64,000 nucleotides of DNA from an uncultured Collinsella sp. (GTDB lineage: Bacteria > Actinomycetota > Coriobacteriia > Coriobacteriales > Coriobacteriaceae): contig UQIY01000003.1 of assembly GCA_900541195.1 (NCBI GenBank), positions 1-64,000 of the forward strand. The letters run 5' to 3'. The notes beneath the pieces were generated by a model that saw only the letters and a list, made by a program, of their open reading frames with translations, had not been told where the DNA came from and searched no databases. Position 1 is the stretch's first letter; every line of letters starts with the position of its first letter. The position numbers and the translations under genes are program-made. Shown here in pieces: positions 52,125 through 64,000 of this stretch.

Positions 52125-53516
52125 ATGGCATATGACGATAGGGAGACGGGGCTGACGGTCGAGGACCGTGGCTCTAAGTTGGGTCTCCCCCAAAACCAAG
52201 ATGCAGAGGCCAACGTACTGGCCGCTATGCTGCTCTCGCCCGAGGTGGTCGAAGAGGCCCAAGTCGAGCTGCAGCCCGATGACTTCTACCGGCCCATTCA
52301 TAAGACCATCTATACCGCGATGGTCGATATGTATAACAGTCGCATCCCCATTGACTCTATCTCGCTGATCGATTACCTGCGAAGCATCAACAAGCTCGAT
52401 GCCGTGGGCGGCGAGGCGTACATTTTGGAGCTGATGGGACAGACTCTGTCGCTCGTCAACTGGCAGCACCATGCCGCCATCGTTCGCCGCGACTCGATGC
52501 TGCGTGAGCTGATTGGCGCCACCAACGAGATCAACGCGCTGGCCTACAACGCCCCCACCGACACCAAAGAGGTCGTGGAGCTGGCCGAGAGCAAGCTGCT
52601 CAAGGTCACGGCGCGTGAGGTTAAGTCGAGCTACAAGACGCTGACCGAGTTTATGGTCGAGGCCTATAACGAGGCCGAGGAAGTGTGCAAGGCCGGCGGT
52701 CAGGCTGCAGGCGTGCCCACGGGCTTTCCGTCGCTCGACCGTATGCTCATGGGTTTCCGCGAGGGCCAGCTCATCATTATCGGCGCCCGCCCCGCCGTTG
52801 GTAAGACGTCGTTCGCCCTGAACTTGGCGCTCAACGCCGCCGCCGCGGGCTATACCGTCGGCTTCTTCTCGCTGGAGATGTCGGGCAAGGAAATTGCCCA
52901 GCGTCTGATTTGCGCCTATGCCATGATCTCGATCAGCGACTTCCGTACGGGCCGCATTAGTCCCGAGCAGTGGGCCAACATCAATGAGGCCACGCAGACG
53001 CTGTCCAAGCTCGATATTCTGATTGACGATACGCCCGGCACCACGGTGACCGAGATTCGCGCCAAGAGCCGCCGCATGCTCCATAACAAGGAGAAGGCCA
53101 TCATCATCCTGGACTATTTGCAGCTGGTGAGTCCCCCGCCGGGACGTCGTTCCGAGAGCCGCACCGTCGAGGTCTCCGAGATGTCGCGTGGTCTGAAGAT
53201 TATGGCCAAGGAGCTCAAGATTCCGCTGATCGCGCTGTCGCAGCTGTCGCGTCAGGTCGAGTCCCGTACCGGAAAGCGCCCGCAGCTGTCCGACCTGCGT
53301 GAATCGGGCTCCATCGAGCAGGACGCCGATATCGTCATGTTCTTGGACCGATCCGCCGACGAGGCCGAGGCCTCGCGCGACGACCGACCCGACGAGGGCG
53401 TTACGCGTATCGTCGTGGCTAAGAACCGTTCGGGCCCGATCGGCGACGTCGACCTGATGTTCCTGCCGGCATCCACCAAGTTCTATGAGCTTGATGGGGC
53501 GCATACCGAGGAGTAG
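52125..53516 (+). CDS. dnaB: Replicative DNA helicase
   Basis: 463 residues from the ATG at 52125 (GAGGAC upstream); an in-frame ATG at 52113 lacks a good site. The N-terminal domain begins PQNQDAEANVLAAMLLSPEV. The RecA-like ATPase has Walker A GARPAVGKTSFALN, Walker B IIILDYLQL and the terminal QLSRQVESRTGKRPQLSDLRESGSIEQDADIV. It unwinds DNA ahead of the fork. No intein is present. purA follows 91 bases later. Confidence 0.96.
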   Translation: MAYDDRETGLTVEDRGSKLGLPQNQDAEANVLAAMLLSPEVVEEAQVELQPDDFYRPIHKTIYTAMVDMYNSRIPIDSISLIDYLRSINKLDAVGGEAYILELMGQTLSLVNWQHHAAIVRRDSMLRELIGATNEINALAYNAPTDTKEVVELAESKLLKVTAREVKSSYKTLTEFMVEAYNEAEEVCKAGGQAAGVPTGFPSLDRMLMGFREGQLIIIGARPAVGKTSFALNLALNAAAAGYTVGFFSLEMSGKEIAQRLICAYAMISISDFRTGRISPEQWANINEATQTLSKLDILIDDTPGTTVTEIRAKSRRMLHNKEKAIIILDYLQLVSPPPGRRSESRTVEVSEMSRGLKIMAKELKIPLIALSQLSRQVESRTGKRPQLSDLRESGSIEQDADIVMFLDRSADEAEASRDDRPDEGVTRIVVAKNRSGPIGDVDLMFLPASTKFYELDGAHTEE

Positions 53517-53598
53517 GACAGGCGCCCGTTACACGGGTATACTGGGAATGTTTTGTGCTTCTGCGCACTTGCGGTGTGCGGACAGTCCATGAATGTGA

Positions 53599-54894
<1,296 letters not shown>

Positions 54895-54916
54895 TCGGCG
54901 TTATTTGGTTATTGCG

Positions 54917-54961
54917 ATATACCCCTTTGCAGCCCAGACGGGCGGCCGAGGGGTATATTTG
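54917..54961 (+). terminator. Terminator-like hairpin after purA
   Basis: Perfect 10-bp stem ATATACCCCT/AGGGGTATAT with a 22-base GC-rich loop, followed by TTT. Confidence 0.6.
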
Positions 54962-55012
54962 CTTGCAAAGGGCTCGCGCGGAGCGGGCCATTCATCCATA
55001 GAGGAGGCACCC

Positions 55013-56317
<1,305 letters not shown>

Positions 56318-56338
56318 AATCCGAGAGGAATGAGACGG

Positions 56339-57034
56339 ATGGACGAGAAGAACGAAGAGCTCGTGGACGCGCAGATCGTCGAAGAGGACAGCCGCATGTA
56401 TGGGCACGCCGAGGGCGAGCCTGGTGGCGAGGTCGCTGACGAGCCGGCGCTGGTGTTGGGCGATGACGACCCGCACGATGCCGAGCTGCACGAGAAGATT
56501 CTTTCGGAGGAGTGCGCCTGGAAGGGCAAGATTCTCGACGTCCACCGGCTTGAGGTTGAGCTGCCCAACGGTCACCGCAGCGCCCGCGATATCGTTCGCC
56601 ATCCGGGTGCGGCGGCCGTTGTGGCACTGACCGAGAGCGGCAAGATCGTACTGGTGCGTCAGTACCGCACCGCCATCGACCGCGTGACGGTCGAGATTCC
56701 TGCCGGCAAGCTCGACCCGGGCGAGGACCCGCTCGATTGCGCCAAGCGCGAACTGCATGAGGAGACGGGCTTTAGGGCTGGTCGTATTCGCTTTTTGACG
56801 TCGATTGTCACGTCCTGCGGTTTTTGCGATGAGATCATCCACATCTACTTGGCTACCAAGCTCGAGTTTGATGCGCCCAACCCCGATGATGACGAGTTTG
56901 TCAACGTGGACCTGGTGCCGCTGCACGAGCTGATCGACGCCGTGCTCGACGGCAAGATCGAAGACGCCAAGACCGTCGTAGGCGCGCTTGCCTGCGATAG
57001 CATCGCGCACCGCTTGGGTGGGGCCGAGCTGTAA
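56339..57034 (+). CDS. Nudix hydrolase, ADP-ribose pyrophosphatase type
   Basis: 231 residues from the ATG at 56339 (AGAGGA nine bases upstream). The first about 60 residues are acidic and poorly conserved-looking. The Nudix box is complete: GKLDPGEDPLDCAKRELHEETGF (GX5EX7REXXEEXG). Flanking VVALTESGKIVLVRQYRTAIDR and VTVEIPAGKLDPG are typical of ADP-ribose pyrophosphatases. It likely hydrolyses ADP-ribose to AMP and ribose 5-phosphate, but the substrate is family inference. It follows purD by 21 bases. Confidence 0.88.
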   Translation: MDEKNEELVDAQIVEEDSRMYGHAEGEPGGEVADEPALVLGDDDPHDAELHEKILSEECAWKGKILDVHRLEVELPNGHRSARDIVRHPGAAAVVALTESGKIVLVRQYRTAIDRVTVEIPAGKLDPGEDPLDCAKRELHEETGFRAGRIRFLTSIVTSCGFCDEIIHIYLATKLEFDAPNPDDDEFVNVDLVPLHELIDAVLDGKIEDAKTVVGALACDSIAHRLGGAEL

Positions 57035-57046
57035 CGAGCGGGAATA

Positions 57047-57092
57047 GCCCTGGGACAAGAACTACTGATTACTTTGTCCCAGGGCCTTATGT
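57047..57092 (+). terminator. Terminator-like hairpin after the Nudix gene
   Basis: 12-bp stem GCCCTGGGACAA/TTGTCCCAGGGC, then CTTATGTTG; a weak T-run. Confidence 0.55.
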
Positions 57093-57116
57093 TGCTGATA
57101 TTTCTTTGAGGATCAC

Positions 57117-58889
57117 ATGTTTAAGAGGTTTCTTTCGTATTACGAGCCCCAGATGGGGCTTTTTGTTGCTGATACTGTTTGTGCTCTGGTGCTTGCCGCC
57201 ATTGACCTGGCGTTCCCCATTATCCTGCGCAATTTGACCGGTGGGCTGTTTACTCAGGGTCAGGCTGCTATTATGCAGGCGCTCGGCATGATCGCGGTGG
57301 GCTTGGTGCTGATGTATGCCGTCCGCTGCGCCTGCCGCTATTTTGTGAGCTATTGGGGTCACGTGATGGGCGCGCGTATGGAGTCCAAAATGCGCGAGGA
57401 CCTGTTTGACCAGTATGAGCGCTTTAGCTTTGCATACTTCGACCGCAACAGCTCGGGCGACATGATGAGCCGCGTGGTCAACGACCTGTTCGATATCTGC
57501 GAGGCGGCGCACCACGTGCCCGAGTGGATCATCATCTGCGGCATCGAGATCATCGGCTCGTTTGTGATCCTCTTTACCATTGCCCCGGTGCTGGCGCTCG
57601 CCATGGCCGTGGTGACGGCGGCGTTTGCGGTCATCATGTTTTGGCAGAACATGCGTATGCGCGAGGTTTTTAGCGACAACCGCAAAAAGATCAGCGGCAT
57701 CAATGCGCAGCTGCAGGATTCGCTTGCGGGCATGCGCGTAGTCAAGAGCTTTGCCAACGAGGAGACCGAGCGCGCCAAGTTCCGTGCCTCTAACGATCGC
57801 TACCTTTCGTCCAAGGAGAACATGTATCACGCCATGGGCGTCTATACCGCGACGTATGGCCTGCTCTCGGGTGTGCTCTATGTGATCGTGGTGCTGCTGG
57901 GCGGCTGGCTGGTCGCCCAGGGACAGCTGCAGGCGGTCGATATGGCGACCTTTGCACTCTATATTTCGCTGTTCTGCACGCCGCTCGAGACGCTCGTCAA
58001 TTCGGCCGAAACGTATCAGAAGGCTATCGCCGGCTTTAAACGTATGGACGAGGTGCTCTCGACCGCGCCGGATATCCAGGACAAGCCGGGCGCTACGGAT
58101 CTGCAGGTGACTGCCGGCGCCGTGGAGTATCACGACGTGTGCTTTAACTACGAGGATGTTGAATTGGCCGAGCGCGGCGCCGACGGACGCCCTGTTATCG
58201 ACCACATGGACCTGTCCATCAAGCCCGGTCAGACCATCGCTTTGGTTGGCCCCTCGGGCGGCGGCAAATCGACGACTTGTTCGCTGTTGCCGCGCTTTTA
58301 CGACGTTGCCGCCGGCTCCATTAGCATCGACGGCCAGGATGTGCGCGACGTGACGCAGCATAGTCTGCGCCGTGCCATCGGCCTGGTGCAGCAAGATGTG
58401 TACCTGTTTGATGGAACGATCGGCGAGAACATCGCCTACGGCAAGCCGGGCGCCACGGCAGAAGAGATCGCCGAAGCGGCCCGCCGCGCCAATATCGATA
58501 CCTTTATCGAATCGCTTCCGCAAGGCTACGACACCGTGGTGGGCGAGCGCGGCAGCCGTCTTTCGGGTGGTCAAAAGCAGCGCGTCGCCATCGCGCGCGT
58601 TTTTCTCAAGAATCCCAAGATCCTTATTTTGGATGAGGCGACGAGTGCCCTGGATAACGAGAGCGAGGAAGCGGTGCAGGAGTCGCTCGAAGAGCTGGCA
58701 CGCGGCCGTACCACGATCATCATCGCCCACCGTCTCTCGACTATTAAGCATGCTGACGAGATTGCGACCGTTGAGCATGGTCGCGTTGTGGAGCGTGGCA
58801 CGCACGAGGAGCTTCTCGCCCGTGGCGGCACCTATGCCCGTTACTATCGAATGCAGTTCGAAGGTGCGCGTGCGCACGAGCTCGACTGA
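57117..58889 (+). CDS. ABC transporter, fused membrane and ATPase domains (exporter)
   Basis: 590 residues. An N-terminal half with about six spans (for example LVLAAIDLAFPIILRNL, MAVVTAAFAVIMFW, LSGVLYVIVVLLGGWL) and an ATPase half with Walker A GPSGGGKST, Q-loop, signature LSGGQKQR, Walker B ILILDEATSALD and switch His in IIAHRLSTIK. A half-transporter that should homodimerise; there is no second ABC gene beside it. Substrate unknown; resembles the lipid/drug exporter class. GAGGATC precedes the ATG. Confidence 0.92.
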   Translation: MFKRFLSYYEPQMGLFVADTVCALVLAAIDLAFPIILRNLTGGLFTQGQAAIMQALGMIAVGLVLMYAVRCACRYFVSYWGHVMGARMESKMREDLFDQYERFSFAYFDRNSSGDMMSRVVNDLFDICEAAHHVPEWIIICGIEIIGSFVILFTIAPVLALAMAVVTAAFAVIMFWQNMRMREVFSDNRKKISGINAQLQDSLAGMRVVKSFANEETERAKFRASNDRYLSSKENMYHAMGVYTATYGLLSGVLYVIVVLLGGWLVAQGQLQAVDMATFALYISLFCTPLETLVNSAETYQKAIAGFKRMDEVLSTAPDIQDKPGATDLQVTAGAVEYHDVCFNYEDVELAERGADGRPVIDHMDLSIKPGQTIALVGPSGGGKSTTCSLLPRFYDVAAGSISIDGQDVRDVTQHSLRRAIGLVQQDVYLFDGTIGENIAYGKPGATAEEIAEAARRANIDTFIESLPQGYDTVVGERGSRLSGGQKQRVAIARVFLKNPKILILDEATSALDNESEEAVQESLEELARGRTTIIIAHRLSTIKHADEIATVEHGRVVERGTHEELLARGGTYARYYRMQFEGARAHELD

Positions 58890-58908
58890 TTGATATGACA
58901 GGAAGTTT

Positions 58909-59874
58909 ATGGCTGACAAGAACCCTTTGACTCCGGAAGAAGTGACGGAGTTATTCTCCGAAATCGATGCATCCGGCGTCTTGGATCCCACGCTCGCCAA
59001 AAAGCGTACCGAGCGCATGCGTGAGAAGGAGGCTGCGGCCAAGCGCGGTGACAAAGCGGCGCTAGCGCAGCTGCGCAGCGAGGACCGCGCGAGCCAGGCA
59101 AAACATATCGACCCGCTGTCCGAGGACGATCCTTCGGGCTCGCAGGTGAGCCATACCATTACGAAGACCGCGATGGCCGTGGTCATCGGTATTTTGGTGC
59201 TGATCGTGGGCATGCAGATTGGCTACGGCGTGATGCGTCGTCTGAACACCGCCAACCTGTCCGAGAGCGTTTCGGTCGATACCGTTTCGACCGCGCTCAA
59301 GGGTGGACTTGAATGGGGCAACGGCTTTACGCAGTTCCCGCTCGACTTCACCGTCGATGAAGCCGATGAACGCACGGGCACGGTCGAGGTGACGGTGTTG
59401 GACACATCGTCTGCCAACGAGCTCGAGCTGCTGTCCAACGGGCAGATTCAGGCCGCGGCGCTTGCGACCAACGCGTTGCTCAACGATAAGATCGACCGCG
59501 TGGTGTATAACGTTCATGCCTATATCGACGAGGATAGCAACATTCAGCACGATTCCTTCTTTGGCATGTTCCCCGCGCGCGGCCACCAGAGCGCTATTTT
59601 GACGTTCGTGTGGACCAAGAGCTCATCCAACGCCACGAGTATCGACTGGAAGATGCGCATCGTGAGTATGGATGACACCATCGCCGAGCGCATTCAGAAG
59701 CAGGTGAACTCGGTGTCGTCGTTGATTGAGGACCCGGTGGTGAGCCAGACCAAGATTGACGAGGAAAAAGCCGAGCGCGATCTGGAGCATCGTCTGCATG
59801 GCCGCGAGATTTTCCGTGGCGGCAAGCCCGATCGCACACCGTCCGAACTGCTGGAGCAGGACAAGAAAAAATAA
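58909..59874 (+). CDS. Single-span membrane protein, function unknown
   Basis: 321 residues. Cytoplasmic part about 1-85 with a charged helix (AKKRTERMREKEAAAKRGDKAALAQLRSE), one span (MAVVIGILVLIVGMQIGYGV), then an outer part of about 200 residues. The latter contains DTSSANELELLSNGQIQAAALATNALLNDKIDRVVYNVHAY, a ring-like or SPOR-like pattern not confidently assigned. It is 19 bases after the ABC exporter gene and probably cotranscribed; it might assist export. AGGAAG upstream of the ATG. Confidence 0.65.
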   Translation: MADKNPLTPEEVTELFSEIDASGVLDPTLAKKRTERMREKEAAAKRGDKAALAQLRSEDRASQAKHIDPLSEDDPSGSQVSHTITKTAMAVVIGILVLIVGMQIGYGVMRRLNTANLSESVSVDTVSTALKGGLEWGNGFTQFPLDFTVDEADERTGTVEVTVLDTSSANELELLSNGQIQAAALATNALLNDKIDRVVYNVHAYIDEDSNIQHDSFFGMFPARGHQSAILTFVWTKSSSNATSIDWKMRIVSMDDTIAERIQKQVNSVSSLIEDPVVSQTKIDEEKAERDLEHRLHGREIFRGGKPDRTPSELLEQDKKK

Positions 59875-59880
59875 GACGCC

Positions 59881-59920
59881 ATCATCCCGCGTGAGCCACA
59901 AGCCCCGCGGGATGATTTTT
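59881..59920 (+). terminator. Terminator after the 58909 gene
   Basis: 11-bp stem ATCATCCCGCG/CGCGGGATGAT followed by five T. Confidence 0.9.
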
Positions 59921-60051
59921 CTGGGACGGGGATTAAAAAACATTATGCATAGAAAGTCATAATTATCATTTCGTAAACATTTCGATGAAATTAACGCCAT
60001 GAGGCATGCTTGCGGTTACAATACCGCGAGGCCTAACTACACACCTTTAAG

Positions 60052-60069
60052 CCGGTCCTGTGAGACCGG
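60052..60069 (+). promoter_or_regulatory. PyrR-type binding hairpin in the carAB leader
   Basis: CCGGTCCTGTGAGACCGG forms a stem-loop with TCCTGTGAG in the loop region, matching the PyrR recognition sequence (UCCNGNGAG). The ribosome binding site AAGGAG starts two bases after the stem, so PyrR with UMP would block translation. A TACAAT -10 lies at about 60017-60022. Confidence 0.75.
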
Positions 60070-60080
60070 GAAGGAGAATT

Positions 60081-61520
60081 ATGGCGAACAACCATACCGC
60101 GGGCGCTGCCGCCCGCACCTTCGCGCCCAGCGAGCTTTGCCAGCGTATGCTGGCCAAAACCAGCAAGGGCACCTGCGGTCCCTGCATCCTGTATCTTGAG
60201 GATGGGACCATTTTTTATGGACGTGCATGCGGCGCCGAGGGCACCGCGACCGGCGAAGTTTGCTTCAACACCTCGCTCGAGGGCTACTTTGAGGTCATGA
60301 CCGACCCGAGTTATGCCGGCCAAATCGTAACCATGACCTATCCGCAGATCGGCAACTACGGTATCGACGAGACCGACGTCCAGTCGGCCTTCCCCGGCGA
60401 CGCCGTGCGCCCTGCGAGCGCTCCGGCCATGCGCGGCATGATCGTTCGCGACATGTGCGCCACGCCTTCTAACTGGCGCTCGGCCGTCAGCGTGCCGGAG
60501 TACCTGCGTGCACACGGCATCGTCGCTATCGAGGGCGTCGACACCCGCGCTCTCGTGCGCCACCTGCGCGACAACGGTTCCAAGATGGGCATTATTTCGA
60601 CCGAGATCTTCGACGTCGACGAGCTTGCCGAGCGTCTGGCCGCTGCGCCCACGCTGGTAGGCGAGAACCTGGTCAAGACCGTAAGTTGCCCCGTACCTCA
60701 CGAGTTTGTGGCCGCCGACCTGCCTGCCACGCATGACTTTGCGCTTACGGCTGCCGCTCCTGCCCGTCACAAAGTGGTCGCCTACGACTGCGGTGTGAAG
60801 CGCGGCATTCTGGAGGGTCTGGTCCGCGCCGGCTGCGACCTTACCGTCGTGCCGTGGGATACGCCCGCGAGTGAGGTGCTCGACATGAATCCCGATGGCG
60901 TCTTTTTGTCCAATGGTCCCGGCGACCCCGACGCCGTGGTGGAGACCTACGAGCAGGTGCAGCAGCTGATCGGCAAGGTGCCGGTCTTTGGTATTTGTCT
61001 TGGTCACCAGATGATCAACCTGGCCTGCGGCGCTCAGATGGAAAAGCTTAAGTTCGGTCACCGCGGTGGCAACCAGCCGGTCATGAACCTGGTAAGCCGT
61101 CGCGTGGAGATTACCGCGCAAAACCATGGCTTTGGTCTGCTGTTCCCCAGCTTGGGCAAGCTTGTCCCCGAGCTTTCCGGCGGCGAGACCGAGCATGCGG
61201 CCGACGGCGACCTGCGCGCCTGGGTGCGTCGCGGCATCGCGCCGGTCGTGATGAACGAGCGCTTCGGCCGCATTCGCCTGACGCACGTGAACCTCAACGA
61301 CGGCACCGCCGAGGGCATCCAGCTGCTCGATGCCCCGTGCTTCTCGGTCCAGTACCACCCCGAGGCCTCGCCCGGCCCCACCGATGCCCACTATCTCTTT
61401 ACCGCCTTTACGCGACTCATGGACGGCGAGGAGAACTACCTGGACATCGACACCGCGAAGGACCGCCTTGCCGGCTGGAATTTTGCCGAGACCGCCGCGA
61501 CCGAGACCGAGGAGAACTAA
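60081..61520 (+). CDS. carA: Carbamoyl-phosphate synthase small (glutaminase) subunit
   Basis: 479 residues, against about 360-380 in most bacteria. ATG at 60081 after AAGGAG. The N-terminal domain ([27 protein letters not shown]) is normal after a roughly 30-residue extension. The class I glutaminase has [15 protein letters not shown] (nucleophile Cys) and [10 protein letters not shown] (His, Glu). Between QNHGF and [10 protein letters not shown] about 40 extra residues are inserted ([15 protein letters not shown] and on). It supplies ammonia to CarB for pyrimidine and arginine synthesis. carB begins two bases after the stop. Confidence 0.95.
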   Translation: MANNHTAGAAARTFAPSELCQRMLAKTSKGTCGPCILYLEDGTIFYGRACGAEGTATGEVCFNTSLEGYFEVMTDPSYAGQIVTMTYPQIGNYGIDETDVQSAFPGDAVRPASAPAMRGMIVRDMCATPSNWRSAVSVPEYLRAHGIVAIEGVDTRALVRHLRDNGSKMGIISTEIFDVDELAERLAAAPTLVGENLVKTVSCPVPHEFVAADLPATHDFALTAAAPARHKVVAYDCGVKRGILEGLVRAGCDLTVVPWDTPASEVLDMNPDGVFLSNGPGDPDAVVETYEQVQQLIGKVPVFGICLGHQMINLACGAQMEKLKFGHRGGNQPVMNLVSRRVEITAQNHGFGLLFPSLGKLVPELSGGETEHAADGDLRAWVRRGIAPVVMNERFGRIRLTHVNLNDGTAEGIQLLDAPCFSVQYHPEASPGPTDAHYLFTAFTRLMDGEENYLDIDTAKDRLAGWNFAETAATETEEN

Positions 61521-61521
61521 C

Positions 61522-64000
<2,479 letters not shown>

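Noticed and set aside
51963..53504. Long minus-strand frame opposite dnaB
   Set aside because: Shadow of the dnaB reading frame.
57087..59213. Long minus-strand frame opposite the ABC transporter
   Set aside because: Shadow of a gene with intact ATPase motifs.

Overview
The window is the chromosomal replication-origin region of a high-GC Gram-positive bacterium. Its gene order is jag-yidC-yidD-rnpA-rpmH, then oriC, then dnaA-dnaN-recF-DUF721-gyrB-gyrA. The actinobacterial-type content, the PyrR-type leader on carA and the TSCPD, M29 and WYL genes suggest class Coriobacteriia, probably Collinsella or a close relative. That placement is inferred from recall, since no 16S sequence is present. 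Most genes left of about 32 kb are on the minus strand and most genes to the right are on the plus strand, so transcription mainly follows replication.

Layout, left arm. 1-650: a structured, possibly rRNA-leader-like sequence and decayed tRNA-derived repeats. 0.65-12.4 kb: tRNA-Lys, an M29 aminopeptidase, purC, a two-component system, a lipoprotein with a TSCPD protein, a solute-binding protein/diguanylate cyclase pair, purB and tRNA-Gly. 12.6-16.1 kb: an LPXTG surface protein with a thioester domain and CnaB-like repeats. 16.1-25.4 kb: a very unusual M28-peptidase-like membrane protein, two WYL regulators, a DinG-type helicase/exonuclease and ddl. 25.5-31.8 kb: rlmN, parB-parA with three evenly spaced parS sites, rsmG, jag, yidC, yidD, rnpA and rpmH.

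Origin and right arm. 31.8-35.5 kb: a two-part oriC. A gene for a GHKL-ATPase/winged-helix fusion protein sits between the first DnaA-box cluster and dnaA, and a second cluster with DnaA-trios and an AT-rich stretch lies between dnaA and dnaN. 35.5-43.1 kb: dnaN, recF, a DUF721 gene, gyrB and gyrA. 43.2-49.7 kb: a large perfect inverted repeat, tRNA-Ile, a bifunctional-nuclease-family gene, typA, two membrane proteins and two tRNA-Ser genes. 50.2-51.9 kb: rpsF-ssb-rpsR-rplI. 52-64 kb: dnaB, purA, purD, a Nudix hydrolase, an ABC exporter, carA and the first 826 codons of carB, which runs off the window.

The most interesting points are these. The origin-embedded ATPase/wHTH protein has no function I recognise. 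DnaA has a changed DNA-recognition motif (GNRNHSTV) alongside recurring boxes TTTTCAACA instead of TTATCCACA. A structured repeat family ends in a T-arm-like motif beside three tRNA terminators. The M28 domain is split by about 620 disordered residues and lacks key metal ligands. GyrA has Phe at the classical quinolone-resistance serine position. carA has a PyrR-type hairpin next to its ribosome binding site.
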